From NCBI GenBank assembly GCA_016342285.1, contig JAEINQ010000021.1, positions 27,046 through 91,045 on the forward strand: a stretch of 64,000 bases of DNA, read 5' to 3'. The notes below the pieces were generated by a model. That model saw only the letters and a program-made list of their open reading frames with translations. It was not told the DNA's origin and did not search any database. This DNA comes from Desulfobacterales bacterium (GTDB taxonomy: Bacteria > Desulfobacterota > Desulfobacteria > Desulfobacterales > JAEINQ01). Of this stretch, positions 33,977-44,431 are shown in pieces (the stretch's first letter is position 1; every line of letters starts with the position of its first letter). A program made the position numbers and the translations under genes.

Positions 33977-36900
33977 ATGAAACGCCATGACCGTGCCAAT
34001 GGTACTGTGCTGCTCCTGCTGACGGCTATCGTCATTTTCATGTCCGCCGGTGTTGTTCATGCCGCGGTTTTCGGCGGTTATTCGGAATACTACATCCCGG
34101 GGCGCGAGGAGCAGATGTGGCATGTGTTTAACGACATCGCCCGGCGGGCCGGGGGTACGATTAATTCAGGACCGGGGATGCACTCGGTGATCTCCATTAC
34201 CTCGCCCGGTGAGGGGTCCACGGTCTATTACGACCACTGGGAGGACGGGTACGAGTTCGATCCGGCCGATCCGGAGAACACCTACGACGAAAAGCACGTG
34301 CTGGCCGCAGGGGAGGTGCTTCGCCGGGAGAGCTCCAACATTCCGGTGCCCAACCGGGGGACGAACACCTATTACGACGGCGGGGACCGGCTCTACGTGG
34401 CCGGCACCTCGGCGGCGGTCTCCCGGACCAGTTGGACCGAGGACCAGGGCACCATTCTGGCCATCAGTTGGGAGCTGTTGCCGGTCAAGCCGTTTTTGAC
34501 CGATTACACCATTCCAGTGGGGGAAAACCTTGCCGGTCAGTACGAGGATTTTGAGCGGGTCTATGTCATCGTCCAGTCGGTGAGCGACAACAACGTCGTT
34601 CAGATCGATAACGGCGGCGATGGCAGTATGGAGGTGGTGACCACCCTGGACAAGGGCGGCACCACCGGTTACCCGGTCCTTCCAGGGGCTACGCTCCCGG
34701 TGGCTACTACCGCCGACTCGGGGACCCACGTCAAGGGCCAGTACCCCATCCAGGTCCATTTCATCGTGGCGGGTTACAGCCACGGGATGTATGAGTCCCG
34801 GGGTTACAACGCCATGCCCGACAGCATGTGGGACAACGAATACATCAACCCGGTTGGCGGTAGCCCGGACAACGTCTACGAGCCAACTGCCGGAACCACC
34901 TATCACCCGAAAACCGACCTGTACCTTTACAACCCCCAAACCACCGATATCATCATCAACTATGAAGATACCACTAGCAGCGGGACGTTTACCATTGCCT
35001 CCCGGTCGACCAAGTCTTATTTCGACGGTACGGGCGAAAATGGGGGGGTCAGCCATTACGTGCCCCAGAACTCAGGCGTCTCTTTGCGTTCGGACAATAT
35101 CTTCTGGGGCATCGGTTCCTTTGACACCGAGTCGACCACTTACGACTGGGGCTATTCCCTGGTGCCACGAAGTTTCCTGACCAAGGAGTATTTCCTGAGC
35201 TGGGCGCCGGGAACTTCCGACATCCCGCCCACCGCCAACGGCTCGCCAGCCCATGTGACGGCGGTCTATGACGACACGGTGGTCTTTGTGGACTACAGCC
35301 CCACCGACGGCACCCCCGATGAAACCGTCACCATGAGCCACCTGGAGTCGCGAAAGTTTTTCGACACCGATAACGACAACACCGGCATGCATATCTGGGC
35401 CACCGGTCCCCTGGCCGTGGCCTGGGGGCAGGATCCGGTACCGTCCACCCCCTATGACCCGTATATGGACCTGGGCACGGCCAACCTGCCCATGCCCAAG
35501 GACTGGATCGATTTGACCCTGGGGATCAAAAAGACCGCCGATCCCACGGTAATCGCGCCGGTGACCGGCCGGACCACCACCTTTACCCTTCAGGTCAAGA
35601 CCTATGCTTTCCCGGTGAAAAACATTTCAGTCTACGATGTCTTGCCCGATGGCTTCAGCTTCGTGGACTTGAGTGCCCGGATCACCCTGCCCGACGGCAA
35701 CCTGATTTTAAATGCCGCGGCCAATCCGGCCATCAGCGGTCAGGAGTTGACCTGGAGCAACACGGTCCTCAACATGGCGCCCAACAAGACCCTGACCATC
35801 GCGTTCGACGCGGTTATCGACAATACGGTCACCGTGGACACCTATTCCAATACGGCCCGGGCCAGCGGGACGCGGTTGGAGGGTTCCCAGGTCTTTTCCC
35901 CCTTTGACAGCATCGCCATCAACGTCACCGCCGTGACCATCGACAAGGATACCACCACGCCCACCGTATCGGCCGGCGGTACGGCCGCCTATACGATCCG
36001 GGTGAAGAATATCAGTGATACCGATGCCACCAATCTTTCCGTTACCGACATTCTGCCCGACGGGTTTTCCTATGCCGGGACCCTGGCGAGCATTGTTTTC
36101 TACGATGCTTTGGGGAATGAGGATTCTTCCACCACCGCCACCAACGACGGCACCTGGGGCGGGACCTGGAGTTTGGGACCGGGCGAGTCCGTGGCGATCA
36201 CATTCACCGCCGTGGCGGGAGCCGGCATTGCTCCGGATACCTATGACAGTACGGCATCGGCCCAATTCGACTGGGGCGGCAGCACCGATACCATCGACGA
36301 TTTGGGTGAGGTGGCCCAGGATCTGGGCACCCCCAGCGGCGAGGACCCGGAGGACGATGAGGATGTGACCATTACCTCCCTGTTGATCAACAAGACCACC
36401 AGCACACCGACGGTGGGGGCTGGCGGCACGGCCACCTACACCATCCGGCTGGAAAACAGCGGGGCCGCCAACGTGACCGGGGTCACCGTATCCGATGCCC
36501 TGCCCGGTGGATTTACGTTTGCATCGGGGTCCGTCACCCAAAACAGCGCCACACGGACCAGCACGACCAACCCAGAGACCGACGACACCTCCCTGGCCTG
36601 GGGAACCTGGACCATCAATTCCGGTGGATGGGTCGAAATTGCCTTTATTGTCAATGTGCCGGACGGTACCACACCGGGCACCTACGACAACAGCGCCCTG
36701 GCCGACAGCGACCAGACCGGTCTCATCGACGATGCCGGGGCCGTGGGGGGGGATGCCCACACCCTGGCTGCCGACACCGAGGATGACGAGGATGTGACGG
36801 TGGAGACGGCGGTGCTGACCATCGATAAGGATGCCCCCTTTCCTTACGCGGCCCCGGGCGGGCCGGCTACCTACACCATCACGGTGGCCAACGCTGGTTC

Positions 36901-39900
36901 GGCCACGGCCACCGGCGTGTCGGTCACCGACTCCCTGGCCGCCGGTTTTGCCTACGATGCTGCCGCAGCCGACATTGTTTTTTACGATGCCCTGGGAAAT
37001 GTGACCTCCTCGACCACCGCCACCAACAATGGTAGCTGGGGTGGGGGTTGGACCCTGGCCCCGGGAGCGTCGGTAAAGATTACCTTCAAGACCATCGCCA
37101 ACGGCGCCGGCGGTACCTATGACAGCGACGCCAGTGCCGCGGCGGCAGGCGGCATCAGTGTGGACGATGTCGGCACCGTGGGCTACGACGCCGACACCCC
37201 GTCTCTGGCCGACCCCGAAGAAGACGAAGACATCACGGTGCTCACCACCGCCATGGCCGACCTGGCTGTGGAAAAGAGCCACACCGGCGATTTCGACCTG
37301 ACCGGGCCCAACAGCTACACCATTAAGGTGACCAACAACGGGCCTTACACTGAGACCAATACCGTTACGGTGACCGATTCACTGCCGGCGGGACTGGATT
37401 ATTTTTTTGTTGACAACAATTCCCTTGAAGACAACTGGGCCTGCCAGGGAACGGACGTTTCCGGCCCCGGGCCGGTGACATGCACCAGAACCTATACCGG
37501 CCTCGATAGCCTGGCCGTTGGCGCCTCCACCTTCTTTACTTTGACGGTGCGTGTGGACGAAAGCGCTATAACGACCCCAGTGACCAATTCGGTCTCCGTC
37601 ACCAGCCCTACCAGCGACCTGATTGCCGGAAACGATATCGACACGGATGAAACCGCGGTTCTCTATTCCGACCTGTCCCAGTCCACCAAGACGGTACTGG
37701 ACTTAAACGGCGGGGATGTGGAGCCCGGCGACGCCCTTCGCTACACCATCCGGCTGACGGAAAGCGCCGGGCTGGATGCCGACGCAGTGTCGGTTACCGA
37801 CGACATCCCGGCCGATGTGACGGGATTCTCCGCGGCATTGGTGGTGGTGCGCGACAGCAGCGGCGTTGCGCTGGTGCCGGTGCCGGTGAACAGCTCCACC
37901 GACACCGGCGGGGCCAACGGCACCGGCTACCTGGATATCACGGGGATCGATGTGCCGGCCAACGACTACGTGGAGATCGTATTTACCGTCGCCGTGGACG
38001 CCGGTGCCGGCCAGGGGACGCTGATCGACAACGCGGCGATCGTCGCCAATCCCGACGGCCCGGACAAGACGGTGAATGCCCCCCAGCTTGTGGTGCAGCT
38101 TTCCCAGATACCGGCCCAGGGGGAAAAGCCCCTCTACCTTTTCGGCAACCAGAACCTTTCCCGGGCCGTGCCGAGCGCCCCCCAGGCTACCGTGGCCATC
38201 CCTGACAGACAGTCCAGGACCTGGACCCTGACCCCGAATCCGGTCCAGGCCGTGACCATCGATACCAGCGCCGGCGCCATTCCCGTCACCCTGACCCTTC
38301 GCGATGGTTACGATTTTACATGGGAACCGCCCGAAACTTTCAATATTACAATGACCCTTTCCTCTTCGGTCGACGGGACCATCGCTACCCACACGGAAAC
38401 CGGCCTGGACCTGACCAACCACACCGACGTAACCCGGACCTACAACCTGGCCGTCGACGGCGGATTCGGTGGAATCATTTCGTCCGGGGCCGCGGTGACC
38501 CTGACCATCGATTATGACTGGTCCACCTATCCAGATGACCTGGACGTCTTTTCAATTGCCGTGGACGGCACCCTGTCCCAGGTCATTCCCCGGGCGGAAA
38601 CCGTGATCAACGTGGACAATGTCGCTTTTTACGACGATGCCTATCCGGCGGGCAGTGCGATTACCAATGTTTTGCCGGGCAACACCGTCTATGTCCGGGC
38701 AACGGTGAGCGATCCCTTTGGCGCGGCCGATATCACCGGTGCCACCGTGGACCTGGTCGACCCCGAGGGGACCGTGGTGGTGGACGACGAGGCCATGACG
38801 GCGGTGACCACCACCGGAATCCATCCCAAGATCTTCGAAACCAGCGTGACCATCCCTTCGGACGGGGCCGCGAACTACTGGACCGCCACGGTGACGGCCA
38901 TCGAGGGGAGCGAGGGGACGGTGACCGACGCCGGGGTGGGCACGATCCTGGTTACCTCGGTGATTGGGGCCGACCTGGCCATCACCAAATTCCACAGCGA
39001 CACCTTTTTCGAGAACCACACGGCCCGGTTCACCCTGCGGGTGACCAACTACGGTCCCGAGGACCAGGTGGACCCGGTGGACCCAGTGGACCCGGTGGTG
39101 GTGACCGATGTGCTACCCGCGGGACTGACCTATGTCTCCAGCACGGGGACCGATTGGACCTTGACCGGGAATGCATCGGATACGCCCGGGGCCGGGCAGA
39201 CGACCCTGGAATGGACATACGGCGGAACCTTTCCCATCGCCGCCGGAACCACATTGCCGGCAATCACCCTGACCGTGCGAACCGACGCCGGCGCGCCGAC
39301 CAGCATGGTTAATACCGCCAGTGTTTCCATAGGCCAGGGCACCACGGATCCGGAGAACAATCCGGGCAACAACAGTTCCACGGACACGGTTTATCCGGTG
39401 GTCCAGAGCGTGGTCAAGACCGTGGACAGGGAAATCCATTATTACGGGGATAACAGCGATACGCTAACCTACACCATCACGGTGACCAATACCGGTGCCG
39501 GCGAGATGACCAACGTGGTGGTGACCGACGAACTGCCGGTCGGTACCACCTATGTGGCCGGGACCAGCCAGGTGAGCGGGCCGGCGCCGGCCCTTCGGGT
39601 GACGGAATATTACGTGCCCAACGCGGGGCCCGACGGTTTCACCGGCACCAGCTACGAACTGGTCCTGGACAAGGATCTGAAGGATAACTATTTCGTCATC
39701 GTCCAGGGCAGCGACGGGGACGGCGCCACACGGGGGCCGGATGAAAACTACGTCTCCCTGACAGCCGACCCTTTTGCCACGGGAGATTTGTCGGCTTCCG
39801 GTGGATCGGACCGCCTCGGATTTGTCCGTCACAACAATGTCAATGGCTGGCGCGGGGTGATCACAGTGGTCGAATCCATGGCCGATCACGGCGGCAGTGG

Positions 39901-42900
39901 TTTTTATCTGCGCAACGTGGCCCGGGTTTTCCACGGCGCCGGAGATACCGGAATTCCCGGAGGAGTCGACACCATCGCCACCCCGTGGACCGAGATCAAT
40001 CAGGTGATGCTTCTTGGCGGGGTCAACGGTTCGGGCTGCGATGTCAATTCGGCCACCAGCGCCCACCACAACAGTTGCCATGTCCGTCTCTGGCCCACGG
40101 GAACCAACACCATCAACTGGACCCGCAATGGTCCCAACCTTCAGGACGCCACCAGCACGGTGATGGCCGTGGAATGGGGCAGCGACTGGACCATCCAGCG
40201 GCGCCCGGTATCCGGTGGCAACGGCGGCGCCGGTGTCAACCGCGAGAGCGAATACAACCTCGCTACCATCGATCCGGTGAACCGGCAAAACACCTGGGTC
40301 TGGGGCACCGGCCACACCAATGACATCGAGATCCGGGAAGCGGCCGAAGGGGTGGTGCTGACCATAGGCAACGATTTCAGCGGTTCCGACCTCGACGCGC
40401 CCAACACGGAGGAAACCCAACTGGCCGCCGGTATCGAAAGGAGCGGCAACGAAGTCGATTTCGAAGTTTACGCCCTGACCCATGCCGATCTGGCCGTGGA
40501 CCACCGGTTCAAGGCCGATGGTGATAGTGTTGCGACCACATATAACCAGACCGTCGATGCCGCCACGGGTAACCGCATGGCCCTGATTACCAACGGATCC
40601 AATGGTGGCAATGGCGAAACCACCTACCCCCGGCCCATCTGGTCGGCTCAGTACACGGCCAATGACAATATTCTACTGGAGCGACGCTATTCCGGCCAGG
40701 ACTGGCCGGCCTGGGTGCAGGGAATCGACTTCTCTGGTATCACCGGTGGCGTTCAAACCGCAGATGGCGGTGATCCACCAAACCTCGTCACCGCTGCAGA
40801 TGATTATTCCCTGCAACCCGGCGAGACCCTGACGGTGACCTTTTCGGTCACCGTTGACGATCCGTCGGTTCCGGCCACCCTGGTCAATACGGTCTTTGTA
40901 ACCAGTGACGGTGGGACGGTGCCGGTGGCCTCTTCTGCCACCACCGTGGTGCGGACCAAAGGAATTCCGGAGTTTACCGATGTGGACGGCAACGCCAAGA
41001 CCCCCGGGGAGAGCTATGACCTCAGCCAGGAGCAGATCTATTTAAAGCTCTACGATCCGGACCGCAACACCGACCCGTCTGTCCGCGAGACGGTGATGGT
41101 GACCGTAACCAACCCGGATACCGGAGACAGCGAGACTTACACCCTTTACGAGACCGGGCTCGATACCGGTGATTTCGCCTATGCCCATCCGGTGATCCAG
41201 TCTCCGGAGAGCAACACCGATCCCAATGCAGTAGAAACGGTTCAGTGGAACATCACCAACCCCGAAACCGAGCTTATTGAAACCATCACCCTGACCGAGA
41301 CCGGCCCCAACACCGGCATCTTTGAAAACAACGATGTCTGGATCCGCCATATTCTGCCTTTGACCGACGAGGCGGGCAGTTCGGGTGACGGCCTGCTCTA
41401 CCTGGAGCCCGACACCGATCCGGATCTGGAGATCGCCTATGCCGATCCGGCCGATCCGGACCGGGATAACGCCACTGCTTTTGCGGCGGTGGCGACTCGG
41501 GCGGTGATCGCGGCCTTTGGTGCGGTGGCTGACGGCGGCGAGGTTATGGTGGTATGGGAGACCTCTTCGGAGATGAAGACCCTGGGCTTTTACCTGGAGC
41601 GACTGAACCCGGCCACAGGCCAGTTCGAGCGGATCGGTTCCCGGCTAATGCCGGGGTTGCTTACTGCCCCTCAAGGGGGGACCTATTGGCACCGGGATTC
41701 AGGTGCCACAACGGGGGAGACTTACACGTACCGGCTCATCGAGATCGAGGCGCCGGGGCGGGAGATCGTGCTGGGACCGTATACAGTGACGGTCGACAAT
41801 CCTGAGGACCTGCACGATGTTCCAGCCTTTGATGGCGACTTTTTCCGTGCCCCCCATCCGCCCAATGCCTTGCCTGCTGCCCAACCCATGATGATGGCCC
41901 TGTCGATGGCCCCCCTGGCGGAGGAAACCGGAGACGTGCTCAAGGTTTCCGTGACCGAAGATGGCCTGGTGACCGTGACCGCCTCGGTTCTGGCGGCCAA
42001 ATTCGACCGAGATGTATCGGCCTTGATCGAGGCCGGCGGGCTTTCCGTGACCTTGGAAGGCGAACCGGTGCGGTATATGGCCGCAGCCGACAACAGCGCC
42101 ATCTTTTTTTACGGCCAGGCACCCGACAGCGTCTACACCGCGGAAAACGTCTATTGGGTGACCGAAGGCAGCGGAGTGATGTTGCCCCTCTCCCCGGCCA
42201 ACAGCGACCTGGACGGCGACGGCAGCGCCGGGCTCTCCGATGCCCGGGCCGCCCTGCAGATCATGGTGGGGCTGTGGCCGGCGGCCGTCCCCGAAGGCCA
42301 TCCCGTGGCCGGGGCCGACATCGACGGGGACGGTAAAATCGGTCCGGCCGAGGCGCTCTACGCCCTGCAAGGCGAGGCCGGGCTTCGGGGTGGTGCCGGT
42401 GCCGGCAGCCTGATGGTGACGGAAGCGGATACCGGATATTTTCTCCATATGGCCCATTTCGAGCAAGACATCGATTCCATCACCGACTGGGTGGACGATC
42501 CCCATAGCGACTACTGGATCTGGGCCACCCTGCTGGCAGGCAGCCCGGCGTTCGACACCCTGACCCACCCCTTTACCGTCCATGATTTGGCTGAAGGTGG
42601 GGGTGAAGTGCGCATCGAGGTCCATCTTCAGAGCATCGGCGATACGGCGAACCAGGTGCAGGTGGCTCTCAACGGCGATGTGATTGCCGACCAAGGCTGG
42701 GACGGGGCCCGCTCCTATGACCTCACCGCGGTGGTCGATTCGGCCTTGCTGCTGTCCGGCAACGAGGCCAATATACTTGCCGTATCCGCTTTGCCTCCGA
42801 GTGGCGAGATTTTTGTGGACAGCTTTGATCTCACCTATTCCCGGCGGTTCAAAGCCGTGGACGACCGGCTCGATTTCACTCCCGATGACAATTTGGAAGT

Positions 42901-44230
42901 GACGGTCTCCGGTTTTATCGGATCGGATATCTACGTCTTCGATGTCACTGATCCGGCCCGGCCCATGCAGGTGGCCGACGCTGTGGTCAGCGCCGGCGCC
43001 GGCGGCTTTCAGGTCCGGTTCACCCCGACTTCCTCGAATGCCAGGTACCTGGCCACGACCCTGGCCGGGGCCGCTGCCCCGGCCGCTGTGGCCGTGGATA
43101 CGCCATCGACTTTGGCCGATGCCGCAAAAGAAGGGGAGTACCTGATCATTACCCCCAAGGAGTTTCAGTACGCCACCCCCGAGGCGCTCATGGAAGCCGT
43201 ACAGACCCTGGCCGACTACCGGCGGGGGCAGGGACTGAGCGTCTACGTCGCCTTTCTCGAAGACATTATGGACGAGTTCAACCACGGTATTTTTAGCCCC
43301 GAGGCGATCCGGACATTTCTGCGATACGCCCGCGACAATTGGGCGACAGCGCCGCGCTACGTGGTGCTGGTGGGAGAGGGAAGCTACGATTACAAGGATA
43401 TTTACGGAAAGGCCTACGACTATCCGGGACTCAACTATATGCCGCCGGTGATGGTGGCCACACCGGAAGGATTGTTTGGTTCCGATAACTGGCTGGCGGA
43501 TCTGGACGGAGACGACAATGTGCCCGAGGTGGCCATCGGCCGGCTTCCGGCGATTACGGTCGCGGAACTGACCATGCTCATCGACAAGATCGTGGCATAT
43601 GAAACCCAGGGGCCGGCCGACTGGCAGAAGCGCATCTTGCTTGCCGCTGACAATCAGGATGGCATCGGGGGTGATTTTTCTTCGGACAGTGATACTGTTG
43701 CGGCCTTTGTTCCGGATCGCTATGCCACCGAGAAAATCTACCAGGATGACCTTACCAACGCCCAGGCCCGCAACGCCCTGATCACCAATGGCATCGACGC
43801 CGGTGCGTTGTTGGTCAATTTTATCGGCCACGGGGGTTACGAAACTATGACTGAGGACCCCGTATTGCTTAGTTCAAGTGATATCGCCTCACTGACCAAT
43901 GCGGACAAACTGGCTGTGGTTAGTGCCTTTAGTTGCGTACTGGGGCGTTTCGACTTCTGGTCTGGTTTGGATGGGATAAGTGAACAATTGTTAATGCAAC
44001 CCGGCGGTGGGGCCGTGGCGGTATTTTCATCCTCGGGACACTCCATGAACGCCAAGGCCCGGTTACTCAACGAGGAATTCTTCCGGGCCCTGTTCGTGGA
44101 CGGAAAAACAACCTTGGGTGACGCCGTGGTTCAGGCCTTGCAGCGCTACCGTCAGCGCACCGGCGACACCCTGGTGCCGCGCACCTATAACCTGCTGGGC
44201 GATCCGGCCCTTCGCATGCCGCTGGATTAG
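33977..44230 (+). CDS. Giant secreted DUF11-repeat protein with C-terminal C25 (gingipain-type) peptidase domain
   Basis: A 3417-residue exported protein. It starts with a signal peptide (hydrophobic core VLLLLTAIVIFMSAG, cleavage near residue 30), then an unrecognised beta-rich region to about 500. DUF11/SpaA-like repeats begin near 515, 655, 803, 948, 1095, 1234, 1664 and 1810. They have the pattern K(T/D)..PTV..GGTA.YTI.V.N and DxLPxGF, often ending in acidic EDDEDVT linkers. A dockerin-like double Ca-binding segment lies near 2744 (DLDGDGSAGLSDARAAL ... ADIDGDGKIGPAEALYAL). The C-terminus (about 3050-3417) is a C25 peptidase fold with probable catalytic His3285 (NFIGHGGYE) and Cys3320 (SAFSCVLGRF). 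No type IX sorting domain follows; the chain ends at the peptidase domain. It is likely a cell-surface or extracellular, Ca-dependent protease or adhesin. Confidence 0.85.
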   Translation: MKRHDRANGTVLLLLTAIVIFMSAGVVHAAVFGGYSEYYIPGREEQMWHVFNDIARRAGGTINSGPGMHSVISITSPGEGSTVYYDHWEDGYEFDPADPENTYDEKHVLAAGEVLRRESSNIPVPNRGTNTYYDGGDRLYVAGTSAAVSRTSWTEDQGTILAISWELLPVKPFLTDYTIPVGENLAGQYEDFERVYVIVQSVSDNNVVQIDNGGDGSMEVVTTLDKGGTTGYPVLPGATLPVATTADSGTHVKGQYPIQVHFIVAGYSHGMYESRGYNAMPDSMWDNEYINPVGGSPDNVYEPTAGTTYHPKTDLYLYNPQTTDIIINYEDTTSSGTFTIASRSTKSYFDGTGENGGVSHYVPQNSGVSLRSDNIFWGIGSFDTESTTYDWGYSLVPRSFLTKEYFLSWAPGTSDIPPTANGSPAHVTAVYDDTVVFVDYSPTDGTPDETVTMSHLESRKFFDTDNDNTGMHIWATGPLAVAWGQDPVPSTPYDPYMDLGTANLPMPKDWIDLTLGIKKTADPTVIAPVTGRTTTFTLQVKTYAFPVKNISVYDVLPDGFSFVDLSARITLPDGNLILNAAANPAISGQELTWSNTVLNMAPNKTLTIAFDAVIDNTVTVDTYSNTARASGTRLEGSQVFSPFDSIAINVTAVTIDKDTTTPTVSAGGTAAYTIRVKNISDTDATNLSVTDILPDGFSYAGTLASIVFYDALGNEDSSTTATNDGTWGGTWSLGPGESVAITFTAVAGAGIAPDTYDSTASAQFDWGGSTDTIDDLGEVAQDLGTPSGEDPEDDEDVTITSLLINKTTSTPTVGAGGTATYTIRLENSGAANVTGVTVSDALPGGFTFASGSVTQNSATRTSTTNPETDDTSLAWGTWTINSGGWVEIAFIVNVPDGTTPGTYDNSALADSDQTGLIDDAGAVGGDAHTLAADTEDDEDVTVETAVLTIDKDAPFPYAAPGGPATYTITVANAGSATATGVSVTDSLAAGFAYDAAAADIVFYDALGNVTSSTTATNNGSWGGGWTLAPGASVKITFKTIANGAGGTYDSDASAAAAGGISVDDVGTVGYDADTPSLADPEEDEDITVLTTAMADLAVEKSHTGDFDLTGPNSYTIKVTNNGPYTETNTVTVTDSLPAGLDYFFVDNNSLEDNWACQGTDVSGPGPVTCTRTYTGLDSLAVGASTFFTLTVRVDESAITTPVTNSVSVTSPTSDLIAGNDIDTDETAVLYSDLSQSTKTVLDLNGGDVEPGDALRYTIRLTESAGLDADAVSVTDDIPADVTGFSAALVVVRDSSGVALVPVPVNSSTDTGGANGTGYLDITGIDVPANDYVEIVFTVAVDAGAGQGTLIDNAAIVANPDGPDKTVNAPQLVVQLSQIPAQGEKPLYLFGNQNLSRAVPSAPQATVAIPDRQSRTWTLTPNPVQAVTIDTSAGAIPVTLTLRDGYDFTWEPPETFNITMTLSSSVDGTIATHTETGLDLTNHTDVTRTYNLAVDGGFGGIISSGAAVTLTIDYDWSTYPDDLDVFSIAVDGTLSQVIPRAETVINVDNVAFYDDAYPAGSAITNVLPGNTVYVRATVSDPFGAADITGATVDLVDPEGTVVVDDEAMTAVTTTGIHPKIFETSVTIPSDGAANYWTATVTAIEGSEGTVTDAGVGTILVTSVIGADLAITKFHSDTFFENHTARFTLRVTNYGPEDQVDPVDPVDPVVVTDVLPAGLTYVSSTGTDWTLTGNASDTPGAGQTTLEWTYGGTFPIAAGTTLPAITLTVRTDAGAPTSMVNTASVSIGQGTTDPENNPGNNSSTDTVYPVVQSVVKTVDREIHYYGDNSDTLTYTITVTNTGAGEMTNVVVTDELPVGTTYVAGTSQVSGPAPALRVTEYYVPNAGPDGFTGTSYELVLDKDLKDNYFVIVQGSDGDGATRGPDENYVSLTADPFATGDLSASGGSDRLGFVRHNNVNGWRGVITVVESMADHGGSGFYLRNVARVFHGAGDTGIPGGVDTIATPWTEINQVMLLGGVNGSGCDVNSATSAHHNSCHVRLWPTGTNTINWTRNGPNLQDATSTVMAVEWGSDWTIQRRPVSGGNGGAGVNRESEYNLATIDPVNRQNTWVWGTGHTNDIEIREAAEGVVLTIGNDFSGSDLDAPNTEETQLAAGIERSGNEVDFEVYALTHADLAVDHRFKADGDSVATTYNQTVDAATGNRMALITNGSNGGNGETTYPRPIWSAQYTANDNILLERRYSGQDWPAWVQGIDFSGITGGVQTADGGDPPNLVTAADDYSLQPGETLTVTFSVTVDDPSVPATLVNTVFVTSDGGTVPVASSATTVVRTKGIPEFTDVDGNAKTPGESYDLSQEQIYLKLYDPDRNTDPSVRETVMVTVTNPDTGDSETYTLYETGLDTGDFAYAHPVIQSPESNTDPNAVETVQWNITNPETELIETITLTETGPNTGIFENNDVWIRHILPLTDEAGSSGDGLLYLEPDTDPDLEIAYADPADPDRDNATAFAAVATRAVIAAFGAVADGGEVMVVWETSSEMKTLGFYLERLNPATGQFERIGSRLMPGLLTAPQGGTYWHRDSGATTGETYTYRLIEIEAPGREIVLGPYTVTVDNPEDLHDVPAFDGDFFRAPHPPNALPAAQPMMMALSMAPLAEETGDVLKVSVTEDGLVTVTASVLAAKFDRDVSALIEAGGLSVTLEGEPVRYMAAADNSAIFFYGQAPDSVYTAENVYWVTEGSGVMLPLSPANSDLDGDGSAGLSDARAALQIMVGLWPAAVPEGHPVAGADIDGDGKIGPAEALYALQGEAGLRGGAGAGSLMVTEADTGYFLHMAHFEQDIDSITDWVDDPHSDYWIWATLLAGSPAFDTLTHPFTVHDLAEGGGEVRIEVHLQSIGDTANQVQVALNGDVIADQGWDGARSYDLTAVVDSALLLSGNEANILAVSALPPSGEIFVDSFDLTYSRRFKAVDDRLDFTPDDNLEVTVSGFIGSDIYVFDVTDPARPMQVADAVVSAGAGGFQVRFTPTSSNARYLATTLAGAAAPAAVAVDTPSTLADAAKEGEYLIITPKEFQYATPEALMEAVQTLADYRRGQGLSVYVAFLEDIMDEFNHGIFSPEAIRTFLRYARDNWATAPRYVVLVGEGSYDYKDIYGKAYDYPGLNYMPPVMVATPEGLFGSDNWLADLDGDDNVPEVAIGRLPAITVAELTMLIDKIVAYETQGPADWQKRILLAADNQDGIGGDFSSDSDTVAAFVPDRYATEKIYQDDLTNAQARNALITNGIDAGALLVNFIGHGGYETMTEDPVLLSSSDIASLTNADKLAVVSAFSCVLGRFDFWSGLDGISEQLLMQPGGGAVAVFSSSGHSMNAKARLLNEEFFRALFVDGKTTLGDAVVQALQRYRQRTGDTLVPRTYNLLGDPALRMPLD

Positions 44231-44269
44231 GGGCCGAGTTAAAACAGCGTCTCTTGCCACAAAGAAAGG

Positions 44270-44318
44270 GCGGAAACACGAATACCGAGGAGGTTTTCGT
44301 GTCCTCGTCCTTTTTTTA
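44270..44318 (+). terminator. Intrinsic terminator after the giant peptidase gene
   Basis: CGAGGA and TCCTCG (with an alternative nested ACACGAA/TTCGTGT pairing) form a hairpin followed by a run of seven T. Confidence 0.75.
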
Positions 44319-44431
44319 TTTTACGGACGATGATTTTTATATGGGGATTGTTAATCCTTCCAAATTCCAACATGTTGATATTATTGGCCAGGTTGAAATC
44401 CACATGAGATGGGACGGAAATATGACAATCC

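Noticed and set aside
41699..43831. A 710-codon minus-strand frame opposite the giant peptidase gene
   Set aside because: The plus strand encodes recognisable DUF11, dockerin-like and C25 sequence there; the opposite frame is His/Gly/Arg-rich with no family features.
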